From assembly GCA_013398275.1 (NCBI GenBank), contig VZSE01002737.1:1102481-1166480 (forward strand): a DNA stretch of 64,000 nt. Reading direction: 5' to 3'. Made by a program: the position numbers and the translations under genes. Below the pieces are notes generated by a model. It saw only the letters and a list, made by a program, of their open reading frames with translations, searched no databases and had not been told where the DNA came from. Shown here piece after piece: positions 25,011 through 38,440 of the stretch. Within the stretch, counting starts at the first letter, position 1; each line of letters starts with the position of its first letter. The DNA is from Promerops cafer. Lineage: Eukaryota > Chordata > Aves > Passeriformes > Nectariniidae.

Positions 25011-27069
25011 GAACACTTGCCTTTTTCTGCTTTGGGTTGGGTGTTTTGTTTGCTGTTGGTTCTGAGATGTTTATTTTTTTGTACATTATCCCAGAGATAA
25101 AAAGATAAAAGCTACCTTGTAAGCAACACAAAAGCCTTTCTTACAGCTCAAAGAGACAGGCTGTCCTGGTATCAGCCTCCACCAACAGGATGGGGTCCAT
25201 GAGAATACCACTGACAGCACACAGCAAAGAGATATAAAACACTGTCCAGGGCCATACAGATGCACACAGTTAGCTGGTGCTAGCTCAGGCACCAAAATGA
25301 GTGTGAGCCTTGCTTGCTGTACTGTGCCCCCTCAAACTCTCAGATGTTTCCAGGTTCTTGGGTAAAGTAGGTTTCAAGTAAATGACAAATCCTACAGTTT
25401 TTCATACCTACAGCCTGCATTTACAGGACTCAGGGTAAGGAATATATAGATTTTGAGATGCCTAACCTTAGGAAAGGAAATGCATCTGCTCACCTGAAGT
25501 CATTGATGCTACAGAGCAGCTGTAAGGCAAGGAAAGAACAAGATGACTTCTAATGATGTCTCTAACAAAGCTTTCCCAACTCATTCCAGAAAGCCAAAAC
25601 AGGAGGTGAGAATTAAGCTAGGCAACTGTTGTTCCTACATGAGAAAATATCCCTGCCAAAAAATGGATTGCATAGTCATATGAACTTTATCCAGCACAAG
25701 AAACTAGAATATCTGCCCATGTTACATGTTCATCATTTATTCAAGACTATTTTTACCATCCCTCATATATTGCTGTCTTAGAATACAGATTTATCCATAG
25801 GGTTCTGAGACTCCAGAGAATCTATTTAGTTAAGTGATCTCCTGCATTTCCCTTCTTCCAGGTACCTGTAAGAACTTTGCTGTGGAGTGAATTTAAGTCA
25901 ATTGACATCAAGACTATACTTAGGTTAGTTACTCACTCACCCCTTAAGAGAAGTAATTTCAGAGGCATCCCTACATCATGCACTTAGAGCCACTCACAAG
26001 CACTCATTAAGGCAGCTGGATTATGTGAAACATTATTACACAAATCTTTAAGAGTTACAAAAATCCACAGATCTTACCTTGTTATGTTTTCCTTTAGGTC
26101 ACAAAATAAAGTTTGACTGTGAATAATGGTTAAGGTCAGGTAACACAACTTAAAGAAGGATTAATTCTGTTCCAGAGGCAGGCTCTCCCAGCAGGGAAAC
26201 ATCACCTTGACCTCACCCCTTCCAAAAAAATCACTAACCACAAACAAATACACCTTCCCATCATACAACTTTCCATTAAAGGTGTTACAGAAATAGCTAA
26301 CAGCCCCTATTCTATAGATATGAGCTACAAATACTTTTTTGTGATACAAAAACCTCATTCCTAAAGCAAGCCAAATGCAGTAATTACTATACTCGCTTAA
26401 ATAAACACATTGATCAAAGCCTTTAGAGGAAGCTGGATTCATCAACGCCTTAGGCCCAGCATTAATCACAGGTGAGATCACATACCCTTCAGAAATCTTG
26501 ACTAGTAACTCTCTTAATGCTTTGAATTTGCATAGTGAAGCAGATGCTCAACTCCCTAGCAGCTCAAGATGTAAGAATAAGTATATACACATTAATCTTG
26601 TAAAATGTTTTCCTGAAGAAGCATATTAGAAAACTTAAAGATTGTCTCTTTTCATCTGTCCCCTTTTCCTCTCCCCCAAATACAACTAATGTTTCTGTCA
26701 AACATGATTTCTACCTTAACCTGGACCTGGAGAATGACAACTATGTTCAAGCATCTCAGGACTAAAGTGGATTTTAGAAATTTCAATCCTATCAAACTCA
26801 AATGGAAGCTCACAACTCCTCAGCTGATGTTTTAAGATGCAGATTTACTCTCCCACCTGATAAAATAGACAAACTTAATGGCCACATGAAGTGGTAGTGA
26901 TTTTATTCAGCATGTAAGGTGAATGTAAACATGAAAAAAGTTCCCCGCACTGACATTGTCAGGACTATCATTGTTCTTTAAGTGTAAGCAAAGCATTTCA
27001 CCCTGAAAGGGTTGAAAAAAAACAGGAATCAGGTTCACTTCAAGTCACAAAGAACAATAAAAGCAGTGC

Positions 27070-27117
27070 AAAAAAGACCCAGCACTGAGCTGGGTCAAAA
27101 AAGACCCAGCACTGAGC
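27070..27117. repeat. Tandem duplication, 27-bp period
   Basis: Two identical 21-base units (aaaaaagacccagcactgag plus c) lie at 27070-27090 and 27097-27117, separated by tgggtc. The spacer and the gaccca of the first unit form a 6-base inverted pair. Identity suggests a recent slippage duplication. Confidence 0.9.
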
Positions 27118-28542
27118 AAAAGCAGCAGCACTGCAAAACCTGTTTTAGGAGCCAAAATGGAAACAAGATTGATCCAGTTGTTTTTTAAGTGGATTTTCAA
27201 TAAAGATGCAAAAGAATTCTCAATCCAGGAAAGCACTTAAGCACGTGATGACCTTAGCATGTAAATAGGCCTCCAGGTTTCCATGGCACTAATAACAAAG
27301 AAGATGTTTCATTGGATTGGGATAAAACTCCTTATTTTCTCCTTGCAGCTTCTCAAGTAATTATTTCAGGCTGAATAAGGTCTGGGTTATTCACAGACAG
27401 ATTCGCTTTTCAGATTCACTGAAAAAAAGATCAGTCAGATATACCAACCAATATATTATCCCAGGTGTTTTTCACAATCCTAAAACTGAAAATTTCTTAG
27501 TTATTACAGGGGATAACTAAGTTTTTAGGGAAACTCACATCACCTCTAAATACACCGGTAATACAGTATCATCTATAAACAACCTTTTTTCCCTAAGGTA
27601 TTTTTAAAAAGGTGATGTAACAATTCTGAGTACTTCTATTATATTTAGTCTACCCTAAGCAGTATTTGGAAGAATCAGATAATGGTTGACTACTTTCAAA
27701 AGAGCCAATCTTCCAACTAGGTTTTAGAGACAGTAACATGCAATAATGAACATTTCACAGAAGAAATGGGTTCTTGGTCTGTTTCCCCCAGTGAAGCTTC
27801 ATGTTCAGTTTAATACAGAGAGACAAACGCACGCCTGCTTTGTAACAAAACTCCATGCCATTAGCAAATTAGGGAACCATCTCAAAAGACTATAGGATCT
27901 TCTTGGACTAATTGAGTTTCATTTGCCATCTGCAGCAGTATCAAAAGCATAACTTAGCACAGCTCCAATGAAAAAAAAAGCTGAAGCCGTGTAAACATAA
28001 AAATTCAAAACAAGCTGATTTCTTTTCCTCCAGCAGCAGTAACAAATTTAGGAAATGTATAATTCTGAGCAAAACATGCACTCATTTCTACCCAGTCTGT
28101 CCTACTGTCCCATCACAGCCAAAGCCAAGCACTACTTCAGGGTCCTCACTCTGCCTACCAGCTCCAAATAATTTCCCACATGCATTTCTCTCCCAAAAAG
28201 CTACCCAGGAGCAGATATGCTAAATGGGAACAAAAGTGAAACAGACTTTCTTTAAAAAATTTATCATGAGGTGTGTCTAATTAGTTAAATAACATCGGAC
28301 TGTTACTTTAGCTGGTTTTAATTTAGTTCTGTGTTGGCTGAAAGTCAATAGAAAACCCTGAGAAACTGCCTCACTGCACCTGCAGAAAGGAACTCCATGG
28401 ACCCATACCCCTTAGAGAACTTAATAGCTGAAGAACAAAATTCAATCAAGAACTGTTTAATGGTTGTGCTATAACTAGAGATGAACTAGATATCATAGAA
28501 CAAGAAAAATACCTGTAGAGAGTTAGAGTCAAAGGTCTATAG

Positions 28543-28625
28543 CACCCCAGAAAACTTGATTAATACACTGCAGGTACAGCAAGGGAGCCACTTCATAGGC
28601 TTGCACACCCCAGAAAACTTAATCA
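28543..28625 (+). repeat. Short direct repeat, 63 bp apart
   Basis: caccccagaaaacttgatta at 28543-28562 recurs as caccccagaaaacttaatca at 28606-28625, 18 of 20 identical. The intervening 43 bp is not duplicated. It may be a remnant of an older duplication or a flanking repeat of a lost or unrecognised insertion. Confidence 0.7.
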
Positions 28626-31600
28626 AGAGTAATTTCCTAACCAGGACAGTAAATTTAATAAAGCACTGCTTAGCTGGATAAAACTTGGGTTATCTATTAA
28701 ATAAAGATAGATGAGATTCTGGTAGTAACTAAAAGAAACACCATGGTGCAATAAACTGGGCGGACTTTTGGGAGTGTCTATAAAATCTTGGATGTTGCAG
28801 TACATATAAATATCTGAAAATTGTTGTTTCTTTGAACATGGCAAATAAGCTCCCTCCATGTTGCCAATCTTGACTTAAAATTGTTATTAGGAATGTTCAT
28901 CTGGCAGCTTTTTGCTGTTAGATTTAATCTAAACCAACTTCTCTACAAATGCACAAAAGGTTATTTTAACCTCCATACTTTAGTCTCAATAGAGGAGAGA
29001 GCAGCAAAAGAGTTGCTCTGTGGCTTCTTCCAGTAAAAAGAAAGGGAAGCATTTTTAAGCACTGTATGTAACAGAAACAATTGCAAACATTAACAAGAAA
29101 AGCTCTTAATGTGATTATTATGTATTTACTGAGGCCATCCAGAATACACCCCTAGAATAAAGCCACATCAATACAGCCAATGAATATTTTTTATTTCTAA
29201 AGTAAGCCAAACTTGTTTATCTCAGTGAAACTTCCTGTTTTCTGATCATAACCCGAAATCACTTCTCCTGTAATAAGGTACAGGATAAAATACATCAAGT
29301 TCCTCATTTTGGTACAATCATCTATTTACTCCTCCTACAGGCCAAACTGCAGCAGATTTAAAGAGAGCAATGTGGAAAACATAACAGCTCTATGAATCAA
29401 TAAGGGTGAGTATAAAGGACAGCCACTGCCTGGAGATCGTGGTCAAGGATTCTTTCAGCTGCACCTCTCATTTACCTAACACCTTCCTGCGATGAGAGCT
29501 GTCCCTGAGCCAATTTATTCTTCTGTAATTTCTCTGGTGTTACAGTCAACTAAATTATAGAAATTGAGGCTATGAGAGAACTGCATGAGAAACATATTTT
29601 CATTGATTTCACTAATACACATCCAGCAGGATCAGAGAAAGCCTCTGGTCAGCTGGCAGAATGTTTCACTCACCTTGCATACTTTTGGCACAGGTCTACA
29701 ATTCCCCTTCTCCCTCCTTGATTAAAAATGCAACAAAATACACAAGTGAAAACAATTTTTTTTGCAACTTTCTTCAGGAGAGAGGCAATATGTTTGACAG
29801 TTGCCCCATCTGAAAAGCTTTCACTTCAGAAAACACTTAATGAATCATCATCCCTCAATATTTCCAAGGAGGCATATGCAAAATAATTTGCATCTTGAAT
29901 TCAGGAGTGTAGAGCATGTAACCCGAGAGTTGCAGTTTGCTGTCTATGCACCCATTTCTCTCATTTGGAACTCACATGTACTCCAAAAGCATCTATTACA
30001 TTTCAAATACTCCTGTATACTTCACCATTCCAATTCACATGAACCACGTTAATCTGATTGCAAACATTTCATGCCCTCATTAACATAACTAATATTCATT
30101 GTATCACTGCTATGGCTCACAGAAGGGAAAGAAGTCTATACTGCTATTTTTAACCCATTTTTGAATTCTGACCTAAGGTTACAGCTAGCCAACTCCAGCA
30201 AAAGCACTGGGTTGGCCCCCAAGTCTGGCCACAGCCAAAAGTTGTAGGATAACATTGTCGAGGCATGTGAGCAACTGAGATCCTACTATTTGCTAGTAAA
30301 CAGAAGAGAAGTTTGGGGGTTTTAAGGGATAGAATTAATTTCAAAGTCAAGAAGACAAGTTTTTTATTAACTCAAACATGATACGCATTTATATGGAACT
30401 AAAATCTTCTGTACTTTGAAACGATACACATCTGTATTAACAGCCAGTTTCAGAAACAAAAGAAAATTATGCACAGGTAGTCTTTGGAGGAAAATGCTAG
30501 TAACACACAAAAGCATCACAAAACAACACCCCCAGTGCCTACAATCTCTTTGTGGAGATATCATCCGTAAGACACACTTAGTTTGACACCTGTTGATTAC
30601 AAGGAACAGAGATTCTTTTCCCTCAGTTACTTCATAAGAACAAAATTCAATTTCAATCAGAAAAAACACAGCAGCAAAGTGCCCTCTGCCTGTCAGCTTC
30701 CTTCTGTGACAAGTCTAAGCACTAGACAAAAAATAAGGATGAAAATATCATTCATTCTCACGAAGAAAAAGGATTTGGTTACTACCCAGAACTCTGTACC
30801 AGCTGTACACAAAGCTTGATTTAATTGGCAGAAGTGAAATATTTAAGTAGTCATAATTACAAGTACACAGAAACAAACTCCTAGGCAGTGCTTCTGTCTG
30901 GAAGAAAAAGGAGATAATACTCTGAATAATGAGCTTTTCTGTTACCGAGGTTTTGATGGTGAGATTGCCAAGGTTATTGCCTAGTCAGGTATTTAACAAA
31001 GTTAAGTGTCCAAACCCACAGATACCAAACAGGAGGGAAGCAGCGCAGTGAGGGTTTCACAGCACAGGTGAGGAACCTCGTGTTAGCCTGAGCCAGCACA
31101 AAACTGAGCACGCAAGGAAGAAGCCTTGCAGTCTTTGTGCAGGGGACAGATCTGCCACAGCTGGTGGAATGGCTGATCAATAGTTCCTTCTGGTAACTGG
31201 GATTCACATCTATAATGACAGCACTGATGGGCTCGTCTCACACATACTGTCTTGCATAAACTCCTGCCTTAAGTGGGTTGCAGCCCAATCTATCTTGAAG
31301 TTGGAAGACAGTCCTTGAATACTTAAGCTTGGAATAATGCAGATGAAAAAATAAAACAAGCTATTACTTTCTTGCACAAAAATCCCCCAAGTTACTCTTA
31401 TTTCAGTTAGTTCATGGATGAAGAGCTGGGTATTTTATTCTTCCCCATTCTACATGCTTGAGGAGGTCATGACAATGGACTACACCTGAAGTTACTCTCA
31501 AAGCCTGTTGTTTTCTTAAACTGATTCTTTCCATCACAGTACAAACATTTTCAGTCTGTTTGTTGATGATGAAGCCCTCTCCCCCCTACCATTTTCCTCT

Positions 31601-33879
31601 TATGTCTAAGCTCTTAGTATTTCTAAAAAAATACAAACTATCCTAGCTGTAGCTCTGATAGCTCTGTCTTTCTCTCACCCAAAAGACAAAATTTGTATTT
31701 CCTTTTTATCCTTAGGATCCTCTCAGAACTGGTATTCCCAGTACCTTGACTGAGATACTCAAAGTAAAGGCTTTAGCAGAAGCTGCATGATTTTTCCATC
31801 TTGCAAACAGAGCTGATAAAAATCACATTTATTCAGAGAAAGAGCCACAGTACATGGATCATATTGGATGGATAACTCCCAGCATGACTGGAGTTTTCAG
31901 TAAACACAGCAAATGACATACTAATAAAGCAGATGATAGATTTGGCACTCAGAGGGCTTTTTTTTTTCACATCCCTTCTTCCTTCTCCCCTTCTTATTCC
32001 ACTGGCAAAATTCCTCTAGAGCATATAGAAATCAGACTAAGGAAAGATAAAATGCCCTGCCAAGGGCTGTTCAATGACATGGGCAGGCTTCCACCTGGCT
32101 CTTCACTGATCCCTCAGCTAAAACATTCATTAGTTACAAACACCATCATGGAAAACCATCTTGAAGTCCAACCTAAAATCCAGCTGTTTTGTTCTTTAGG
32201 AAGTATTTTTATTTTTTCCTGCACCATCCTCCACATCCCAAGCCCCAGCCATCTTTGCATTCATAAAGACTGCAACCCTGCAATATCACTAAAGACAAAA
32301 TGCCAACCCAATTTTAGCTGCTGAGGCTCTGCAGTGATGGCTTGTGACAAAGTAATCCAGGCATGGATTACTCACGGATATCAGGACCTTAGATCTGAGC
32401 TGGCAGCCCTGGGTCATGTAAGCTCTACTGCTCCAAGCACCCCCAGACAGAAGGACACAATCATCCCTTGGGTCCTTCCAGTCCTACACTGCTCATGCCT
32501 TCCCTTGCCCTTACCCTTCCTGGAGATGCCAATATCTCCTGCTTGCAAAACTGCATTTAGCTCCTGCCTGAGTTTGAACCCTGCCCTGCAAGTTTACCAA
32601 TCCTCAGGACTTCTCTTGTCACAAGTGCACCTCAAGTGCTTCTGCTGTTTCAGGGATTGCTCCCAAAGACACTCTCAAGCCCTTTGTCCTCAGCCTGACC
32701 CTTTTGTCCTTCCTTTTGTCAAAGTGTCTGTGACTGAACTCAGGCAAAAATAATTTTTATTTAGAAAGGCAGGAGAGATGAAAATCAGCTCTTTGTACTC
32801 ACTCATTTGTGTTTCAGCCCATTATTGGATTTTGATGATAATCTGTTTGCTTCTCTTTAGATCAAGAGATTACTTTTTCCTTTTCAGGCCATGGTAATGA
32901 AAATGTTTTCCCTTTCTTCTAACCATTTGAAGAACACTATCAAAAATTAAAATAATGGCTGAGCTATGAAACTTGTCTGTTCAATCTAAAAGCATTTTTA
33001 ACTGGACCCCGATTCTTCAGTTTAAACAGTATTGAGACACGCAACAGTATCTGTGCTCATGTGCACATAAACACAAAAACCCAAATCTCAGCCATACAGA
33101 ATAACCTGCACTCCAAAATGCCTCTGAAACAACTGATTTCACCTAAATCTAGTGTACATTATATACCACTTGCATATACCCTGATGAAGAGATTGTCTAT
33201 GCCAGCAGGAACCTCTGGATTTACTTGGGAGGATCTTAACTCAGGCCTCAGTGCTGTCCTTGCAAATATCCTCATTTGCTGGCTCTGGCCAGCAGGTGAG
33301 CATGAAATGGAGAGATCTGGATATCAGATGACAAAATAAAAAAAATTATTCAGAATACACCAAAAAAAAAGGAATTTATTAATTCAAAAGAACATACACA
33401 TGCAAAACATATATTCACCTGGTCTCCTGTAAGTCCCAGCTTCCCCTGAAAGAATAATTTCTATCTGCTTTAACAATGTCTGAGATCAAAGACTGGCTTG
33501 ATTGCATCCTTTCAGCATGAGAACATTGCCACACACCTAAGTCAGAAAGTCAAAATGCATTTTAAGCTCAAGATAACTGTCCAACCACTAAATACTGAAA
33601 GGCAGCCTTGACCTCAGTCACATCACCTGAAGCTGTCCTCAGAGGTAGAGCCCATCAGCATGGTGGGTTGTCAAACTTCAGCCAAGCACTCCCACAGACA
33701 GCAGAGACAAAGGGAGGCAGGACTTTTGTTTCCCTACTTAACCATCTCAAAGTTATTTGAAGGCATGGGATAGCATTGTTATTGACTGTCCCAAAGGATA
33801 AATCATTCCACTCTTGACAGAAAAAAATTAATTCCCATTAATTTTATTATTTGCCATTATGGTTTTAAATCTAGGACTG

Positions 33880-34472
33880 TGTCATGGTTTAACCCCAGAG
33901 AGCAACAAAAACCCAAACTGCTGCTTTCTCACTCCTCTCCAGTGGGATGGGGGAGAGAATTTGAAGGATAAAAAGGGAAGAAAATTTTATCTCATGGGTT
34001 GAGATTAAAGACGGTTTAACAATTAAAGCAATATCCACATACACAAGCAAAGCAGAACAAGGAATTCATTCACCACTTCCCATGGGTGGCAGTGGTTCAG
34101 CCATCCTCAGGACAGCAGGGCCCCACCACACCTAACTGGCCTGGGAAGACAAATGTCATCACTCGAACATCCTCCCCCTCACATTGCTGCTTCTCCCCCC
34201 TAGTTTACACACAGAGCATGATGCCAAATGGTCTAGAAAACCCCTTGGGTCAGCTGTCCCAGTTGTGCCCATTCCCAACTCCTTGTGCAGCCCAGCCCAC
34301 TCACCAGTGAGGCTGGGCAAGAAGCAAAAAAGGCTTTGACTGCGTGTCAGCCCTGCTCACCAATAGCCAAAACACCCCTGAGTTATCACCAGTGTTTTGG
34401 TCACAAATCCAAACAGCCCCAAAACAGCTACTATGAAGCAAAAAAACCTCTGTCCCAGCCCAAACCAGGACA
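33880..34472 (-). mobile_element. Solo LTR, ERVL-like avian endogenous retrovirus
   Basis: The 593-bp element begins tgtcatggtttaacccc and ends ccaaaccaggaca. Its ends form an imperfect inverted repeat (TGTCaTGGTTT against TGTCcTGGTTT, 10 of 11). Internal blocks such as ctcatgggttgagatt, gcagaacaaggaattcattc, acagagcatgatgccaaatgg and gggtcagctgtccca match, from memory, a common LTR of songbird and other bird genomes. The element lies in minus orientation, so U3 is to the right. Five-base flanks gactg and ttctg agree at only 3 positions, so the target duplication is decayed or the end is shifted. No internal viral genes are present. Confidence 0.8.
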
Positions 34473-34961
34473 TTCTGTTTCTGCTTAAAAGGGAATTAAG
34501 GGCATGCATTAAGCTTACTAATAAAACAGTTAATTGCCAAGAATGATGCTAATGAACTCGACTACAGAGGAAAGAAGAGGAGAACAGAAGATTAACATTT
34601 TAAACCTTGTAATTGCAAGAACATTCTCCTGTTTAACTGAGGATACAAGGTTTGAAGTAGCAGTAGAACATCCTCATGAAGCTGAAATAACAACCAGACT
34701 TCCTCCAACCACATGGTACAGCACACTGATTATATCATAGATGGCAGAGAACCAAGAAGCTGCACCTCACCAGCAACACTTAAACAGATCCTTAAACAGG
34801 CTAAATGTCTCATTCTACTTCTCCCATTAATTGTATTCCTATACCTCCCCATCTTTCCACAGGACTCAAAGTACTACTTTAAGAAATGTATCAAACAGAT
34901 CCTGACATTAAGTTCTTCACAACTTGCTTCTTGAATACGCTTGCCAAAATCAATTATCAAT

Positions 34962-34996
34962 AAAAGTCAAGAAGATGCAAAAAGTCAAGAAGGTAC
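34962..34996 (+). repeat. Short tandem duplication
   Basis: Two adjacent units of 17-18 bases, aaaagtcaagaagatgc then aaaaagtcaagaaggtac, with two differences and one inserted A. This is probably replication slippage. Confidence 0.8.
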
Positions 34997-36783
34997 AAAC
35001 ACAGAAATTTTCTGCTTATGAGATCCATTCTCCATTTGCTTTAGTGGATGCAGAACCAACCCTTATTTCCAGGAATCTCTTGCATTATTACAGTGAACCA
35101 GTTACAGACATATAGTACTGAAAATAAGCTGATCTATTTTTCTTAAATGATTTGCAGAACCATCTAGAAGCAGGCAAACCTTAAAAGTGCATGTTCCCAA
35201 GACCTATTATAATGCTAAACACAGATCTCCAGCAGTTTTGCATCTGTTTTTCCTCATCTTGCAGCATGTCACTTTTTTGCTGTTATAACATGATCAATAA
35301 TAGAATTATTGGATCAACAATGTATTTCCTACATGATTTTTCTGTACTATTCAACAGAGGAAATGCTAGACAGTCTGTTAAATGGGAGACTACACAACAA
35401 CCAATATCTTGCCTCAGTTCATCTGTAGGACTGGCCATTAAGACAGTGCCATCCCCAAATTTATACCAAAAATAACCCCCCCCACAGAACTATTCTTGCA
35501 GACTGCAGTGCCCATGACACACATGATGTCCTCCCTAGTCTTCCCAAGAAGAGATGAAGCACCACAAAGCCTGGAGAGCAATTCACATAAGAGAAGAAAC
35601 ACAATGAACAACAGGGCAAGGGCAGATGTAGGGAAACAGGTTCTTGCACACACAGAGCACCAGCCTGCCCTGCAGCCCTAATTAGGCAGGGCAGGAGTTA
35701 GATACACCTTCTCCCTTTCCACAACATCCTCTTGTTTTCTCAAGAAACAGCTTTATTTTACAGACCTTAAACAAAACACACACCTTTCCCCCACCTCAAA
35801 AATCACCAATTCACATCAGAGAGGCCAAAAAAGATGTGGCTAAAGAGAGCCAAAAGAGTGCAACCAGGAGGAGCAGACAACAGGTTATATTTCCTTTGAC
35901 ATGGCACTTGCAGCATTTAAGATCATCTTTAGAAACACAGATCAAAGAGCAAGAAAAATCCTGCAAAAGTCTTTCACTTCACCCTCCAAACTCACATAAG
36001 TTCTGAGCTATCATGATGTTTTTGAAGTATTATGCAAACTCCCTTTTTTACTGCAGTAGAAGCAAAAACAACAAAAGGGAGAAAAGCATACTGGTATCTT
36101 CCAGAAAACGTTATTTTCAATATTCCAAGTAAAAGTTTATCCAGCTGCTGAACACAGCATTCCATCCTCTGCATCAATGAACTCCAATTTAAGTTTTATT
36201 CCCTGTCTAACCAAGGAAGCAGAGCAAGACTACAGCATCATAGGTTCTTAGTCAAAGCATGCAGAGAGCTGTAATACCCACAATCATCTGAACTGAAGAG
36301 TGGAAACAGACTCCCACTAAAGCTGTCACTGAAGCACAATATATTAGGTGTTACTGTGAGTGGAGCGTACATCAAGAGAGTTTCATTTTATGACATGATA
36401 AACTTCCATCCTAGTGAATTAATATGGTGTTAAAAAGGTGTTATTAGAGCTCCTGCATCTGACCCTTTCCTGAAATTCATTTACAAAACCATCTGAACAT
36501 CATCTGTAGCTAAGAAGAATGAAAAAAATATTCCAGCAAATAGATTTGCAGGCTTGGCAAAAGAAAATTATTACAAGGAAACAGTTTCTATTACTAACAT
36601 TTCATCTGCTCCAATTCTGCATCTCAGAGAGCAATAAAAAGGAAACCAAGTACTTTCATTTTAACTGCTACACACAGTTACACATAGTAAGTGAAAGGAA
36701 ACTTTGTTAACATTAAAAATTGCCCTTAATCAAACATTAGCCTGAAGATGCTGATACAAAATGTATCTTCAAATTAACCATAT

Positions 36784-37190
36784 TGTGGTATACTGGCGTG
36801 GAGTCAACTTCCTTCACAGCAGCCCAGATGCTGCTGAGCTTTATACCTGTGGCTAAAACAGAGTTGGTGATTCCCCAGTGTTTTGGCAACTGCTGAGCAG
36901 TGTTTGTAGAGCACCAAGGTCGCCTTTCTTCCCCCCAGTTTCCCCCCTCAGTGAGTGGGGTGGGAAGGAATACAGTGGGACAGCTGGCCCCAACCACCCA
37001 AAGGAGTAACCCAGACCACAAAACACCAAACTGGGATTAAACTGGGGACAGTCTGCCTCAGGTAGCCACCGCTTATCAGTCTGATGGTGGGAGGTAGTGA
37101 GTGATTTCCTTTGCATCCCAGGTTTATTTTTCTCCTCCTAATCAGCACTCAGTAAATCAACATTCTTTCTCAATTTGTCTTCTGGTTTAG
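36784..37190 (+). mobile_element. Truncated LTR of the same family as 33880-34472
   Basis: Plus-oriented and diverged. U3 blocks ccagtgttttggcaactgct, gagcagtgtttgtagagcac and agtgagtggggtgggaagga, then gggacagctggccccaac, correspond in order to the reverse complement of the element at 33880-34472. The R/U5 side is recognisable in ggtagtgagtgatttccttt and a decayed copy of the block before the LTR end. The final U5 and the terminal CA are not seen, so it is truncated or eroded near 37190. Frames read on the minus strand here are shadows. Confidence 0.65.
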
Positions 37191-38269
37191 TCCTTGTGGC
37201 AGTGTACAAGAGGCCACAGAACTGTGTTGTGCCAAGGAATGGAAGAAACTCAAAGGGCAGCCAAACAGGAGCATCTCTCAACAACTCCTAGAACTGTGAC
37301 CTAGGAAGTTAGGGAATATCCATTTTAGGAAACAAAATCTGTAATTTAAATCAGAGGAGCCAGCAGCTCATCTGCAGACAGAGTGAGTAGGGCTGCTGTA
37401 GTTCAGCAGTCCCAGCACAGGCTCTCCTGGACACACATCATGCTAAACCAATGAGAATTTGCCTTCAGACAAGGCTATCAAACAATTGTTTCAATCAGAA
37501 CGTGAGTCAGACTGAGCTTCTACCTATTTCTAGTGCTCATCAAGCTGAAGCTTCCTAAGTGAATGAGACTGAAAATTCAGATTCCTTCCCAGCTCTGCCT
37601 CTGATCTGATCTAGCCATAAATTGGAAATCCATCAGACCATGACCAATTAGCAGAGCGAGCATGCACTGCCACAGCCCCACTGCTGGGTTCCACCTCCAG
37701 CACTGCACCACCTCCTCATGCAGGTGTGAAACTGCTAGGGCAGGCTTTAGGTCCCTGCTTGGCTACTACCAGCTATCAGATCCCCAGAGCACAGTACCAT
37801 TCCCACCGATTTCATCTCTAAAGCCAGAAGTAGCAGAGTAACACATACTGCTCTCCAAAACCACAACATCAGGGTTTTTTTCTTTACTAACAGGCAATTC
37901 AAAACAAACAAACATCGTTTTTACTACAACAGAAAAGTGTTAGTAAACAATTGTTACCTCATATCAACACATCATGTTATATCCTGATTTTGGGAAGCTA
38001 ATGCTTTTACCTACACAAATAAGTAATAAGCAAAGAACAGGAGAGTCCAGGTCTTCCATGTCTACTTCTCTGCCTTCAATTCACATTGTTTATTCTATTT
38101 CTGTCTTGAAGAGATTACTACATATTTTACACAGCACCATAATCTCACACAGATTCTAGGATACAACAAAAAATAAATGCAATATTAATAATAAAATGAT
38201 AACAGAGTCAGAACAAGTCTTCATCTGAGCAGTTTTTTAACACTGCACAGGATTAAAACCTTCTATTCA

Positions 38270-38440
38270 TTTATATACAGCATATGTATATACATATTTG
38301 CATTGTGTCTATATAAATACTTGTATATATACACCCCATACACATTTGACATATCTACAATTTTATAAATACTGCATATTAGAACTTAAAAAATTTACAT
38401 AGATATACATATGCTTCATATATATTCTAGTGTATATAAT
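38270..38440. repeat. TA-rich low-complexity tract
   Basis: About 170 bp dominated by alternating tatata/catata blocks, such as gtatatacatatttgc, tgtatatatacacc and catatatattctag. It looks like a degenerate TA/CA-type microsatellite. Confidence 0.75.

Noticed and set aside
24686..25100. Several frames of about 100 codons on both strands
   Set aside because: Not called as a gene because the frames overlap each other on both strands and lack domains; kept only as a compositional feature.
32334..32753. 139-codon plus-strand open frame
   Set aside because: Rich in Ser, Leu, Pro and Cys, as expected from pyrimidine-rich noncoding DNA. No motif, splice site or family resemblance.
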